From positions 5,952,001 through 6,016,000 of the forward strand of contig NZ_CP019082.1 of the NCBI RefSeq assembly GCF_001956985.1: a stretch of DNA of 64,000 nt, in the 5' to 3' direction. Below, in pieces: positions 36,101 to 45,700 of this stretch. Below the pieces are notes generated by a model, which was not told the origin of the DNA, did no database searches, and saw nothing but the letters and a program-made list of their open reading frames with translations. Both the position numbers and the translations under genes were made by a program. This DNA comes from Paludisphaera borealis (GTDB taxonomy: Bacteria; Planctomycetota; Planctomycetia; Isosphaerales; Isosphaeraceae). Within the stretch, counting starts at the first letter, position 1. Each line of letters begins with the position of its first letter.

Positions 36101-39100
36101 GTGGGGACGATCGCCGAGGATGCGGCCGATCAGTCGCGTGCACGACGAGCCCGGCCCCATTTCGAGGAAGACGCGAACCCCGTCGGCGTAGGCTTTCTCG
36201 ACCACGCGCGGGAAGTCGATCACATGAGCGGCCTGGGCCGTGATCGCGGCGGCGGCGGTCTCGTGATCGGGCGTGTAGGCCGTCCCCCAGACGCCGCTGT
36301 AGAATGTCACGCCGTCCACCGGCGCGGTCTTCAGCTCGTGGAGCGCCCGGTACTCGGACTCGACGGCCCGGCCGACCTCGCAATGGACGGTGCTCACCAG
36401 CGGGAGCGGCAGGAACGGGCAACGCAGGGTTTGCAACACCCCGCGCACCGCGTCGCCCTGGCCGCCGATCACCGACTCGTCGACCGCGTTGCGGATCAAA
36501 ACGTAGACGCGGTCGACGCCGGCGATCGCCGCGTCGACGTCGTCGCCCGAGCGCGGGACGATCCCCGCAACCCAGTCGACCGGCTCCGAGTCGGCCAGTC
36601 CCCACGCGCGGCGGGCGGTCGAGCAGGGGCCCGCCAGGTCGGTGGCGAACAGCGGCGAGGCCATGAGACGCTTCAGCATGTCGTCGCGGTCGGCCCACGC
36701 GCCGAGCGCGACGAGTGCCGCCGACTCGCCCAGGCTGTAACCCACGGCCGCGACGGGCTTCACGCCTAGCTTCTGAAAGAGAGCCGTCGTCAGCGAACCG
36801 ACCGAGATCTGGCCGAGGATCGCGGGGCGGTGGTCGTCGATTCGAGTCGGCAGCGGACCGTTCCACCAGGCATCGGGCGCGAACTGGTCGCGGACCGTCG
36901 CGTAACGACTCTCCAGCTCGCCCAGCAGTTCCGGCCAGAGCGCCGAGAGCTGGCTCCCCATGCCGGCGAACACGTTGCCGAGCCCCGGATACGTCAGCGC
37001 GACTTGCGGCGGGCCGTCCCAGTCGAGCCTCGGCGGGAAGAACTCGACTCCCTCGATCGGTCGATCGTCGCGGACGGCTCGAATCGCCCGCGCGAGCGAC
37101 GTGGCGTCGGCGGCGATCAGCGCCAGTGCGGGCGTTTCCGCTTCGTTGAGACCGGCTTGATGCCAGAGCCGCGCGAGGGTTTCGATGGGCCGCGACGGGT
37201 CTTCGGCGGCCAGGCTCTCAAGCTTCGCCAGACGCGCGGCGCGTTGGGTCGCGTCACGCCCGCCAACCGCGAAAATCGCCCGGGGATGGGGGCCGAGCGA
37301 CCGGGTTCGAGTGGGCCGCGACGGGTCGTCGACGCCTTCGAGGACGATCGTCTGATCGAGCCCGCCGAGCCCTTGCTGACGGACCACGGCGACGCGCGGG
37401 CCGTCTTCGCGGTTCTGGAGCCAGTAACGGGGACCGATCGCGTCTGAAGGCGGAAGGATCGCCCGGTCGAGCGCGACGGCCGCCGCCGCGACGGCCGCCA
37501 GTCCCTCGGCCGCGCCCGTCCAGCCGATCGAGCGACGGACCGAATCCAGCGAGACGCCGACAGCTCGCGGATCGCGGATCACCGCGTAGATTCGATCGCC
37601 GTCGCGGACGGCGTCGGCATGGCGCTTGAGGACGAGGGCCGTGGCCCCCTCGCCGGGCGTGAAGGGTTCCGACGCGCCCACGAGCCTGCCGGCGGCGCGT
37701 GCCGTCCGTTCGTCGCCCGCCAGGTCGACGGCGCCGACGACGGCCGAATCGACCTCGCCCCGGGCGAGCCAATCGGCCGCCACGCGGAGGGCTTCCAGGC
37801 CCGAGTTCTCGTCGCACGAGACCGTGAAGCTCGGCCCGCCGATCCGGAATTCGCGGGCGATCCGGCTGGCTACCAGACCTCCCAATGATCCCATCGTCCG
37901 GTTGGGCGAGAGCGCGGGGTGGATCGCATCGCAGGCTTCGACGATCCAGTCGTCTAGCTCGCGCGGGGAGAGATTCCAGCCGAGTTCCGCGTTCCACTCC
38001 GGCGCCCGAGCGGTCAGCCACCAGCGGAGTTGAAAGTTCGTGGTGTTCAGGTCGAGGCCCAAACCGACCACGACGCAGGTTCGCAGGCCGGTATCGGACG
38101 ACCAGCGCGCGTCGTCGATCGCCTCGGCCGCCGTCTGAAGCATGAGCGACTGCTGGAGAAGCATCGACTCCAGTTCGAGAGGCGGTATCCGAAATCGTCC
38201 CACCCGGACCCGGAGGCCGTCGAGCAGGTGTCCCGCCTTCGAATCAGTCTCGCCGCCGAGCACGCGATGTTGATAAGCCGGCAGCCCGCGCCAGGGGCCG
38301 AAATGGGCCGAGACGCCGACGATCGCCACCGGCTTGCTCGGCGAGGCGGGCGCTTTGACTGTCGACTCAATCGCAACCGGCTGGCCGGTCCATTCTTCGA
38401 TCAGCATGTGAGCGTTGATCCCGCCGAACCCGAACCCGCTGATCGCCGCGCGTCGAGGGCGGCCGGACGGGGCCGGCGGCCACGGCTCGGCGGTCTTGAG
38501 GACGCGGAACGGGCTCTCGTCCAGTCCGAGTCGCGGCGACGTGTTCGTGTGGTTGGCCGTCGGCGGCAGCACTTTGTGCTCGATCGCCAGCAGCACCTTC
38601 AGCAGCCCCGCCGCGCCGGCCGCCGTGAGCATGTGACCGACGTTCGACTTCACCGAGCCGATCACGCAGCGGCCCGGGATCTCGATGGAATGATCCGACC
38701 ACAGGGCCTTGAGGCTCTCGACTTCGACCGCGTCGCCGACGGGCGTGCCGGTCGCGTGGCACTCAACGAGGTCGACGTCGTCGGGCGACCATCCCGCCTG
38801 GTCGTAGGCCGCGCGCATGGCGCGCAACTGACCTTCGCTGCTGGGGGCGAGCAGGTCGCCGTGGAGGTCGTTCGAGAGGCCGATCCCGCGAATGACGCCG
38901 TGGATCACGTCGCCTTGCCGGATGGCGTCATCGAGCCGTTTGAGGACGAAGAGGCCCGCGCCCTCGCCGACGATCAGGCCGTCGCCTTCGTCGTCGAACG
39001 GGGCCGACCGGCCGCGCGGCGAGAGCGCGCGAAGCTGGGAAAAGCCCATCTGGGTGTAGAGTGCGTCGGGACGCGAGACGCCCCCCGCGAGCATCGCGTC

Positions 39101-39733
39101 GACCCGGCCCGTCGTCAACTCGTCGCAGGCCAGCTTGAGCGCGTAGAGCGACGATGCGCAGGCGGCGTCGAGCGTGAAGGCCGGGCCTCCGAAGCCCAAC
39201 GCGCGGGCGACAAGGCTCGCGGGCAGGCCGGCGGGAAACGCGTTATACGGCTCGTCGTTCGAGGGACCGGACGGCGGAACTCCGAGAGCGTCCTCGATCG
39301 TCCGTCCCAGGGTTTCCCGGGTGAGGGACGACGTCGTCTCGGTGGGCAGGACGATGTTGCCGAAGATCACGCCGACGCGGGAGCGGTCGATCGTCTCGGT
39401 CCTCGCCGCGTTCCAGGCGTCGCGGGCCGTACGCAGCGCGAGGCGGAAGGTCGGATCGAGCCGGGCGACGAGCGCGGGGTCGATGGCGAGATCGCCGACG
39501 TCGAGCGGCTCGTCGTCGGTGAAGCCCCCGCGCGTCGTGTAGACGCGGTCGGCCCGGCCGACGAGCGGATCGTAGGCCCGCGACGGGTCGAGGAGCCAAC
39601 GACCGGGCGGCGGCTCCGTCGTCGCGTCGAGTCCCGCCGAAACCAGGCGCCAGAAACTTCGGGCGGTCGGTGAGCCGGGGAGAATCGCCCCGATGCCCAC
39701 GATCGCCACAGCGGACGTGCGTTGCTCGATCAT
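33167..39733 (-). CDS. pfaC: PfaC-type PUFA synthase subunit with internal acyltransferase (KS-CLF-AT-DHx4)
   Basis: A 2188-residue iterative lipid synthase. Order of parts: KS (about 8-450) with Cys192 in DAACASSLY, His326 in ECHATGTPVG and His367 in SNVGHMLTAAG; a second KS-like chain-length factor (about 470-780) with its Cys lost (SCDENSGL); an acyltransferase (about 930-1250) with GYSLGES near 995-1001; then four FabA-like hotdog units. Units 1 and 3 (AWYLDGGR, AWYFDSDR) lack a His; units 2 and 4 (WFMVCHFVDD, WFFQAHFLGD) have it, so they form two active pseudo-dimers. In Shewanella this AT is a separate PfaB; here it is inside PfaC. It starts 2 bases after pfaA. Confidence 0.9.
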   Translation of the reverse strand: MIEQRTSAVAIVGIGAILPGSPTARSFWRLVSAGLDATTEPPPGRWLLDPSRAYDPLVGRADRVYTTRGGFTDDEPLDVGDLAIDPALVARLDPTFRLALRTARDAWNAARTETIDRSRVGVIFGNIVLPTETTSSLTRETLGRTIEDALGVPPSGPSNDEPYNAFPAGLPASLVARALGFGGPAFTLDAACASSLYALKLACDELTTGRVDAMLAGGVSRPDALYTQMGFSQLRALSPRGRSAPFDDEGDGLIVGEGAGLFVLKRLDDAIRQGDVIHGVIRGIGLSNDLHGDLLAPSSEGQLRAMRAAYDQAGWSPDDVDLVECHATGTPVGDAVEVESLKALWSDHSIEIPGRCVIGSVKSNVGHMLTAAGAAGLLKVLLAIEHKVLPPTANHTNTSPRLGLDESPFRVLKTAEPWPPAPSGRPRRAAISGFGFGGINAHMLIEEWTGQPVAIESTVKAPASPSKPVAIVGVSAHFGPWRGLPAYQHRVLGGETDSKAGHLLDGLRVRVGRFRIPPLELESMLLQQSLMLQTAAEAIDDARWSSDTGLRTCVVVGLGLDLNTTNFQLRWWLTARAPEWNAELGWNLSPRELDDWIVEACDAIHPALSPNRTMGSLGGLVASRIAREFRIGGPSFTVSCDENSGLEALRVAADWLARGEVDSAVVGAVDLAGDERTARAAGRLVGASEPFTPGEGATALVLKRHADAVRDGDRIYAVIRDPRAVGVSLDSVRRSIGWTGAAEGLAAVAAAAVALDRAILPPSDAIGPRYWLQNREDGPRVAVVRQQGLGGLDQTIVLEGVDDPSRPTRTRSLGPHPRAIFAVGGRDATQRAARLAKLESLAAEDPSRPIETLARLWHQAGLNEAETPALALIAADATSLARAIRAVRDDRPIEGVEFFPPRLDWDGPPQVALTYPGLGNVFAGMGSQLSALWPELLGELESRYATVRDQFAPDAWWNGPLPTRIDDHRPAILGQISVGSLTTALFQKLGVKPVAAVGYSLGESAALVALGAWADRDDMLKRLMASPLFATDLAGPCSTARRAWGLADSEPVDWVAGIVPRSGDDVDAAIAGVDRVYVLIRNAVDESVIGGQGDAVRGVLQTLRCPFLPLPLVSTVHCEVGRAVESEYRALHELKTAPVDGVTFYSGVWGTAYTPDHETAAAAITAQAAHVIDFPRVVEKAYADGVRVFLEMGPGSSCTRLIGRILGDRPHLAVSACPAEGDALDAVLRALGELIAAGVPVDLGFLYDGALEGQADDAPGDRREIVIDRGRAVVGLPSAPRLVPAERVAEPDRPIDPEPALGLVDVFLAPDSPAAVLDDLSSMSNPIAHQPTLNLSAEGPSESSSPLLRQFLETQLAASRAHEAFLRLSQGFSESMGRQIALEFDLLDAGELPVTAAPVLEMHRNEAPPAVSTPSPAITFEPVALDRAQCLEFAIGSIGAVLGPAYAEIDSHPTRVRLPDEPLMLVDRILTIEGRLGSLTSGRVVTEHDVLPGAWYLDGGRIAPCVAIESGQADLFLAGYLGIDLITKGLAVYRLLDATVTFHRDLPAPGDVIRYDIVISSFFRQGETHLFRFGYDATVNGEPLMTMRDGCAGFFSEAALAAGKGIVPRPLDAKPRPGVRPDDWRDLTPSTPTTLDARQVDALRAGDLHAAFGSPFDQIDMADPLPLPGGRMTLVHRVETLDPRGGRFGLGLIRAEADIHPDDWFMVCHFVDDRVMPGTLMYECCQHTLRIFLMRLGWVGAADSVRYEPQTGVANRLQCRGQVVATTRTVTYEITIKELGYGPEPYAIADALMFADGKPIVEFTDMGLRLSGTTREELERLWEGARTSKLVYSLDQILAFSTGAPSDCFGERFRPFDSERFIARLPRPPYQFLDQVTILEGDLCVQAVGASAEAEYTVPPDAWYFDSDRQPHVPYAVLLEAVLQACGFVSAFMGSALTSDGPLKYRNLGGRGRQHRIVDRNSGTLRSSVRVVKINRSAGMLLHHFEMSIHDASGLVFDGDTYFGFFHPDALIDQVGVREAVPYELTDDERRISRSFPLPDAAPFPDRKWRMVEQVDAFVSQGGPNGLGFIEGSGAVDPGAWFFQAHFLGDPVWPGSLGLESLQQLLKVVAAERWDAGPDAVFDSPGLGVEHGWTYRGQIASTNRRVTTQAVITAVDDDRRLITADGLLRVDGKVIYQMSGFTLGLRSR

Positions 39734-39735
39734 CG

Positions 39736-42700
39736 TCAGTTCGTAGCCGTCTCAAGATGCGTGAGGCGATTGCGGCGGAACGCCAGGTTGAGCGAGGCGT
39801 CGATCACGCACTCGTACGACTCCATCCGCGCGACCAGCTCGTCGCGCGAGTCGAGGAACTCCACGTCGGCCACGGCCCGACGATCGCTCGACTGCCGGAC
39901 CGTCGCCACGACCCGGACGCCGTCGTCCGGGAACCGACGGCGGAATTGCCGATACGACCCGATCGCCGTCGGCAGCGAGCCCGAGCCCGTCCGCTCAAGG
40001 CACCAGAGGATCATCAACTGGAACGCCGCGTCGATCGCCAGCGGGTCGGTGAGCCACTGCTGACGCAACGGCTTGGCGATCCAAGAAGCCGGCGCGGGGG
40101 CGGTCGAGACCCAGGCGGCGATCGTCTGTTCGTCGCAGCCCTCGACCCGCTCGATCGCCTGCATGGCCGGGCCGTGGAACAGGCTTCGCTGATAGATCTC
40201 GTCACGATCGGCGGCGAGCGGAAGCAGGTTCCCCTCGGTCAGCGTGCGACGGCCTTCGACGTGCCGTTCGGCCAGGTTCACCACGGCCCGAGCGTGGACG
40301 ATCTCGCGGCCGCCGTCGAGTGAGCCACGCATCTCGACCGGGACGGCCAGAGCCGAACCTCGGCGATCTCCCTTGCCGGCGTGCAGCGCCACCGTCACCG
40401 GCTTGTGGTCGCGAAGAACCACCCCCTTGAACAGCCGCAGATCGTCGAGACCCTCGACGACCAGGCCGGGATGCCGGTGGAGAGCCGCCTCGCCCAGCCA
40501 TTCCATGATCAAGGCCATCGGCAGGACGGCGTGACCGTCGATGACGTGCGATTTGAGCACCGGCAGAGCGTGGACGTCGACGATGCGGTCGAAGGCCGGG
40601 CGCAGGTCGTCGTTGGCGGAACGCTCGGGTTCCGGCGTCGGCGTCGGAGTCGGCTCGCCGGTTTGCGGAGGATCGGCGAGGACGACGACTTCCACCGGAT
40701 TCTCGCGCGACTCCTGGAGTTCACGGACGACGAGGCGGGCGCCGTCGGCGAGCGGGATCAGCCCGACGCCTTCGCTCTCGAACAACGGCCGGAGGGCGGA
40801 GGTCACCATGCCGCCGTCCCAGGGGCCCCAGTTGAACGAGACGACGCGACAGTCGGGAAGCCGACGGGCCTGAACCTGGGCCCACTTGTTGAGCACCTCG
40901 TTGGCCGCCGCGTAAGCGACCTGACCGGTTCGGCCGAACCGCGCGGTGGACGACGAGAACAGGCCGAGGACGCGGAGCGCGGTCGGCTCGATCGCCTCGA
41001 AAACGGCGTTCAGGCCGTCGATCTTGGTGTCGTAAACCAGGGCGAACTGGTCGTCGGTCTGGTCGTCGATTCGACGGTCGGCCAGCACCCCGGCGGCGTG
41101 GATCAGGCCGCGAACCGGCCCGTGGACGGCCTGGACCTGATCGATGAGCGCCCGCACGGCCGCGCGGTCGCGGACGTCGACCGACTGGTACATCGCCTTG
41201 CCACCAGCCCGGTTGATCCGTTCGAGGTTCCGGCGAATCTCGCGCTGGGCCATGATCTGCCGGCCGCGCTCGTTGAGCTTCTGGGGCGTCATCGGCTCGG
41301 TCGCATGGAGCCGGAGCGCCGAGCGAACGGCGACCTCATCGTCGAGAGCGGCCAGCCACGCGGGTTCGGAATCAGGAACCGGCGTCCGGCCCAGCAAGAG
41401 CAGCCGAGGACCGAACTCGGCGGCGAGCGCGACGGCCGCCTCGGCGGTGATCCCCCGGGCGCCCCCGGTGATGACGACCAGATCCCCCGGATCGACGACC
41501 GGCCGGCGGCGATGATTGCCCGACAGCCATTCCACGCGGTCGAGCGCGACCTGAATCGTCCGGCTCGCCGACAGACCGACCTCGGCGGGACCCGATCGGA
41601 TCAGCTCCTCGACTATCCTCTGCGCCGAGTCATCGACGTTAGACGCGTCTCGGTCCAGGTCGACGGCCTTGCAATGCACCTCGGGCCATTCCCAGCTCGC
41701 CGTCTTGGCGAGCCCGGCGAGACCGCCGGACGTCGGTTCGACCGACGCCCCGAGCCCTTCGAGACCGAACGCGCCGTCGAGCCGCGAGACCGTCAAGAGA
41801 GCCGCCGCGCCTCCCTGGGCCGACTGGCCTCGCAGCATCGGGCCCACCGCGCGGATCAGCCGGAACGCGTTCTTGACGAACGAGTCGTCGGCGCCCAAGG
41901 CCGGCGCGACCACGATCAGACCGCAGGGCCGTTGACCATTCGTCGCCGCGACTGGATCGGACGTCGAGATCACCCGGCCGCGAAGGCCCCGCTCGACTAG
42001 GGCCGTTTCGAGGGCCGCCGTGAGCGATGATCCGTCGTCCGTGATCCAGACTTCCCCCCCCGGCGTCAGGCGGATCGTCTCGCGAGTGTCGGGAGCGTCG
42101 AGCGGACGAGGACGGGGCGTCAGGCGATCGAGGCGGACCGCCGGCCGCGTCTCTCGTTGAACGACGGGCTCGGGACGCGCGACAGGCTGGGCTTGTTCGG
42201 CCGCGCCGCCGTCAAGGAGGGCGACGATGTCGCGGAGGGACCGGATCGTTCCGAGCTGGTCGGGCTGGACGGCCGGGGCGTGGGGGAGCCGGTCCTGGAG
42301 CGCGGAGAGGATCTCGACGCGTTTGATGGAGTCGATGCCGAGGTCGGCGTCGAGCTGCATGTCGAGTTCGAGCATGTCGGCGGGATAGCCGGTCTTCTCG
42401 GCCACCGTCTCCAGCAGCACCTCGGCCACCTTGGCGTCGCCGTTGACGCTGACGGCCGGCGCCGGCTGCGGCGTCGCGATCGTTCCGCCTCCCACATTGA
42501 GCAGGGCGACGATGTCGCGGAGGGATCGGATCGTTCCGAGCTGGTCGGGCTGGACGGCCGGGGCGTGGGGGAGCCGGTCCTGGAGCGCGGAGAGGATCTC
42601 GACGCGTTTGATGGAGTCGATGCCGAGGTCGGCGTCGAGCTGCATGTCGAGCTCGAGCATGTCGGCGGGATAGCCGGTCTTCTCGGCCACCGTCTCCAGC

Positions 42701-45700
42701 AACACCTCGGCCACCTTGGCGTCGCCGTTGACGCTGACGGCCGGCGCCGGCTGCGGCGTCGCGATCGTTCCGCCTCCCACATTGAGCAGGGCGACGATGT
42801 CACGGAGGGATCGGATCGTTCCGAGCTGGTCGGGCTGGACGGCCGGGGCGTGGGGGAGCCGGTCCTGGAGCGCGGAGAGGATCTCGACGCGTTTGATGGA
42901 GTCGATGCCGAGGTCGGCGTCGAGCTGCATGTCGAGCTCGAGCATGTCGGCGGGATAGCCGGTCTTCTCGGCCACCGTCTCCAGCAACACCTTTGCCGTT
43001 TCCGAGACGTTCGACACGGGGGCGGGCGGGGCTTCGACGTGTCGGCCGTTGGTGGCCGGCGCCGAGACCTTGACCGGAGCCGGGGCCGGAGGGGCGACCG
43101 GGGCAGGTGGGGGCGTCACGGCTTTGGGAGCCGGCGGCTTGGCTGGCAGGCTGGCGGGCTGGACGGCGGCGGGTTGCGAAACCGGCGCGGCGGGACGAGG
43201 CGCGACGTCGCCGGCCAGCCGCAATTGCTGTTCGAGGAGCGTCTGGAAGGTCCGCTGGGTCGCTTCCTGGCCTTCGAGAAACTGCTGATGGAGCTGCGCC
43301 GTCTGCTGGGCGAGTTGCTGGAGGGCGAGCAGGTGGTCGTGCGTCTGCTGGAAGACCGGGGCCAGGTTCGAAGCGGACGTCGTTCGCGGCGCCGGGAGTC
43401 GAGAAGGGGCGGGAGCGTGCGCGTGGCCGTTCGAGGAGGCGAGGGTTTGGTTCTGAGAGGAATTCATGGTCCGCTCGACAAGGGCTTTTTGCTGGTTTGT
43501 CCGCGTCGGCGACGGGGCGACGAGGCCGGCGGTGGAAGTCGTGGGCGATGCGATCGGCCGCGGCGGGGCTTCGGCTTTGACAGCCGGTTTCGCGAGGGCC
43601 GGAGTCGCGGGTCGGGGTTTCGAGACAGGGCGAGGATGAGCGCCGCAGACCGGGACGGTCAGGCCGCTTCGCTTGGTCGCCGGGGGCGGCGGCTGGAAGC
43701 CGAAATCCCATTGCGGGAGATCGAGCGCATAGCCCGACGCGGCAAGGCTCGCGAGGACCGTCGCGAGGCCGACGAGGTCGCCGGCCTCGCCGCGCGCCGA
43801 ATCGACGGCGAGGGCGGCATGGGCTTTCCCTTCAAGGATCGACGCCACCAGGCCCGACAGCTTGGCGTCCGGCCCGACCTCGACGAACGTCCGGGCGCCG
43901 TCGCGGTGCATGGCCTCGACCATGGCCGTGAACTCGACCGGCTGGGCAAGCTGGTCGGCCAGCAACTCACGAGCGCCATCGGCCGAAGCGGGGTAAGGCT
44001 CGCCGGTCGCATTCGCGAAGACCGGGATCGTCCCCGGCTTCACCTCGACGCCGCCGAGCGCGTCGAGCAGCGGCCCGCGCGCCTTGGCGACGAACCGGCT
44101 GTGGAAGGCCGCCGAGACCGGCAGCCGCCTCGCCGTGATCTTCTCGGTCGCGAGCAGGGCTTCCGCTCGCTCGATCTCGGCCTTGGGGCCGGAAAGAACG
44201 CATTGACGAGGCGCGTTCTTGTTGGCAACGACGACGTCGAGCGCATGCCGCCGCAAGAATTCGGCGAGTTGGTCGGCCGGCGCGAACGTCGCAAGCATGG
44301 CGCCGGAATCTTTGTCGCCGGCGCAATCGGCCATGAGAGCGCCGCGCTCGTTCGCCAGGATGGCGAGAGCGCGAGCGTCGATCCTTGCCGCCGCGTGCAG
44401 CGCGGTCAACTCGCCGAAGCTGTGGCCGCCGACCATGTCGGGGCGAAGGCCAAAATCACCGAGGATCTGAAGCAGCCCGAGCGAGACCGCGCCGATCGCC
44501 GGCTGGGCGGATCGGGTGTCGCGGAGGGCCTCGTCCTGCCGTCGGCGCTCGTCGTCCGAGAAGACGGACGGCGGATAGATCCGATCGCTCAGCCGCGCGC
44601 CGATCGACGTCGTCGCCGCGTCGGCCGCTTCGAGGGCCGAGAGCATGCGCGGAAACCGGCAGGCCAGGTCGCGAAGCATCCCGACGTACTGAGAGCCCTG
44701 ACCGGGGAAGAGGAAGGCCAGCCGTCCCGGTGCGTCCCCCTCGCCGAAGAAGACGCGTCGCGCCCTGACCGTTTTCGTGGCGGCGGCCGACGATTTCAGG
44801 CGGTCGCGGGCCTCCTCGATCAAGCCCGGCAGGTTCTCCTCGCCGCGTTGCGCAACGATCAGGAGCCGCACTCGATGAGTCGACCGAAACGCCGATCGGC
44901 TCCGAGCGGCCTCGGCCCGAACCTCGGGCCACGACGTTTTATCGGACCAGCGCGGCAGCAGGCTGTCGAGAGCCTTCGGGTCGTCGGCCGAATAGGCCAG
45001 GAGCTGGACGTCGCCGCCCCAGTCGACGGCCGCGCGATCGGGCTCGACCTCTTCGAGCACGCAGTGGAAATTGCTGCCGCCGAAGCCGAACGCGCTGACG
45101 GCGGCGCGGCGAGGATGCCTTCCGGTCGAAACCCAGGGGCGATTGTCGACGTTGAGATAGAACGGCGATCCGTCCCTCGCCAACGGGTCGATGGGCCGGT
45201 CGATCTTGATCGTGGGGGGCAAGACCTTGTGATGAAGGGCCAGGGCGGCCTTGATCAGCCCCGCCGCGCCGGCCGCCGCCTTGGCGTGGCCGATCTGCGA
45301 CTTGACCGAGCCCAGAGCGCACCACGGACCGTCCGGCCGGGCGCCTCGGTAGACCTCTTCGAGGGCCTCGACCTCGACGCCGTCGCCGACCCGGGTGCCG
45401 GTGCCGTGGGCCTCGATCAGCTCGATCGAGTCGGGAGTGACGCCCGCTTGCTCATAAGCCTGGCGGAGCGCCTTGACCTGCCCGCTCGCCACTGGGGCGT
45501 AGATCGACTGCCCCTTGCCGTCGCTGGAAGCCCCCATCGACCGGATCACCGCGTAAATCCGATCACCGTCGCGCTTGGCGTCGTCCAGCCGCTTGAGCAC
45601 GAGGACGCCCAGGCCCTCGCCCAGAATCGTGCCGTCGCCCGACGCGGCGAACGGCCGCGCGTCGCCGCTCGGCGACAGGGCCGGCGTCTTGCTGAAGCAC

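Noticed and set aside
42214-42994. CRISPR-like or minisatellite array
   Set aside because: The 285-base periodicity is in frame and each unit is a complete ACP domain.
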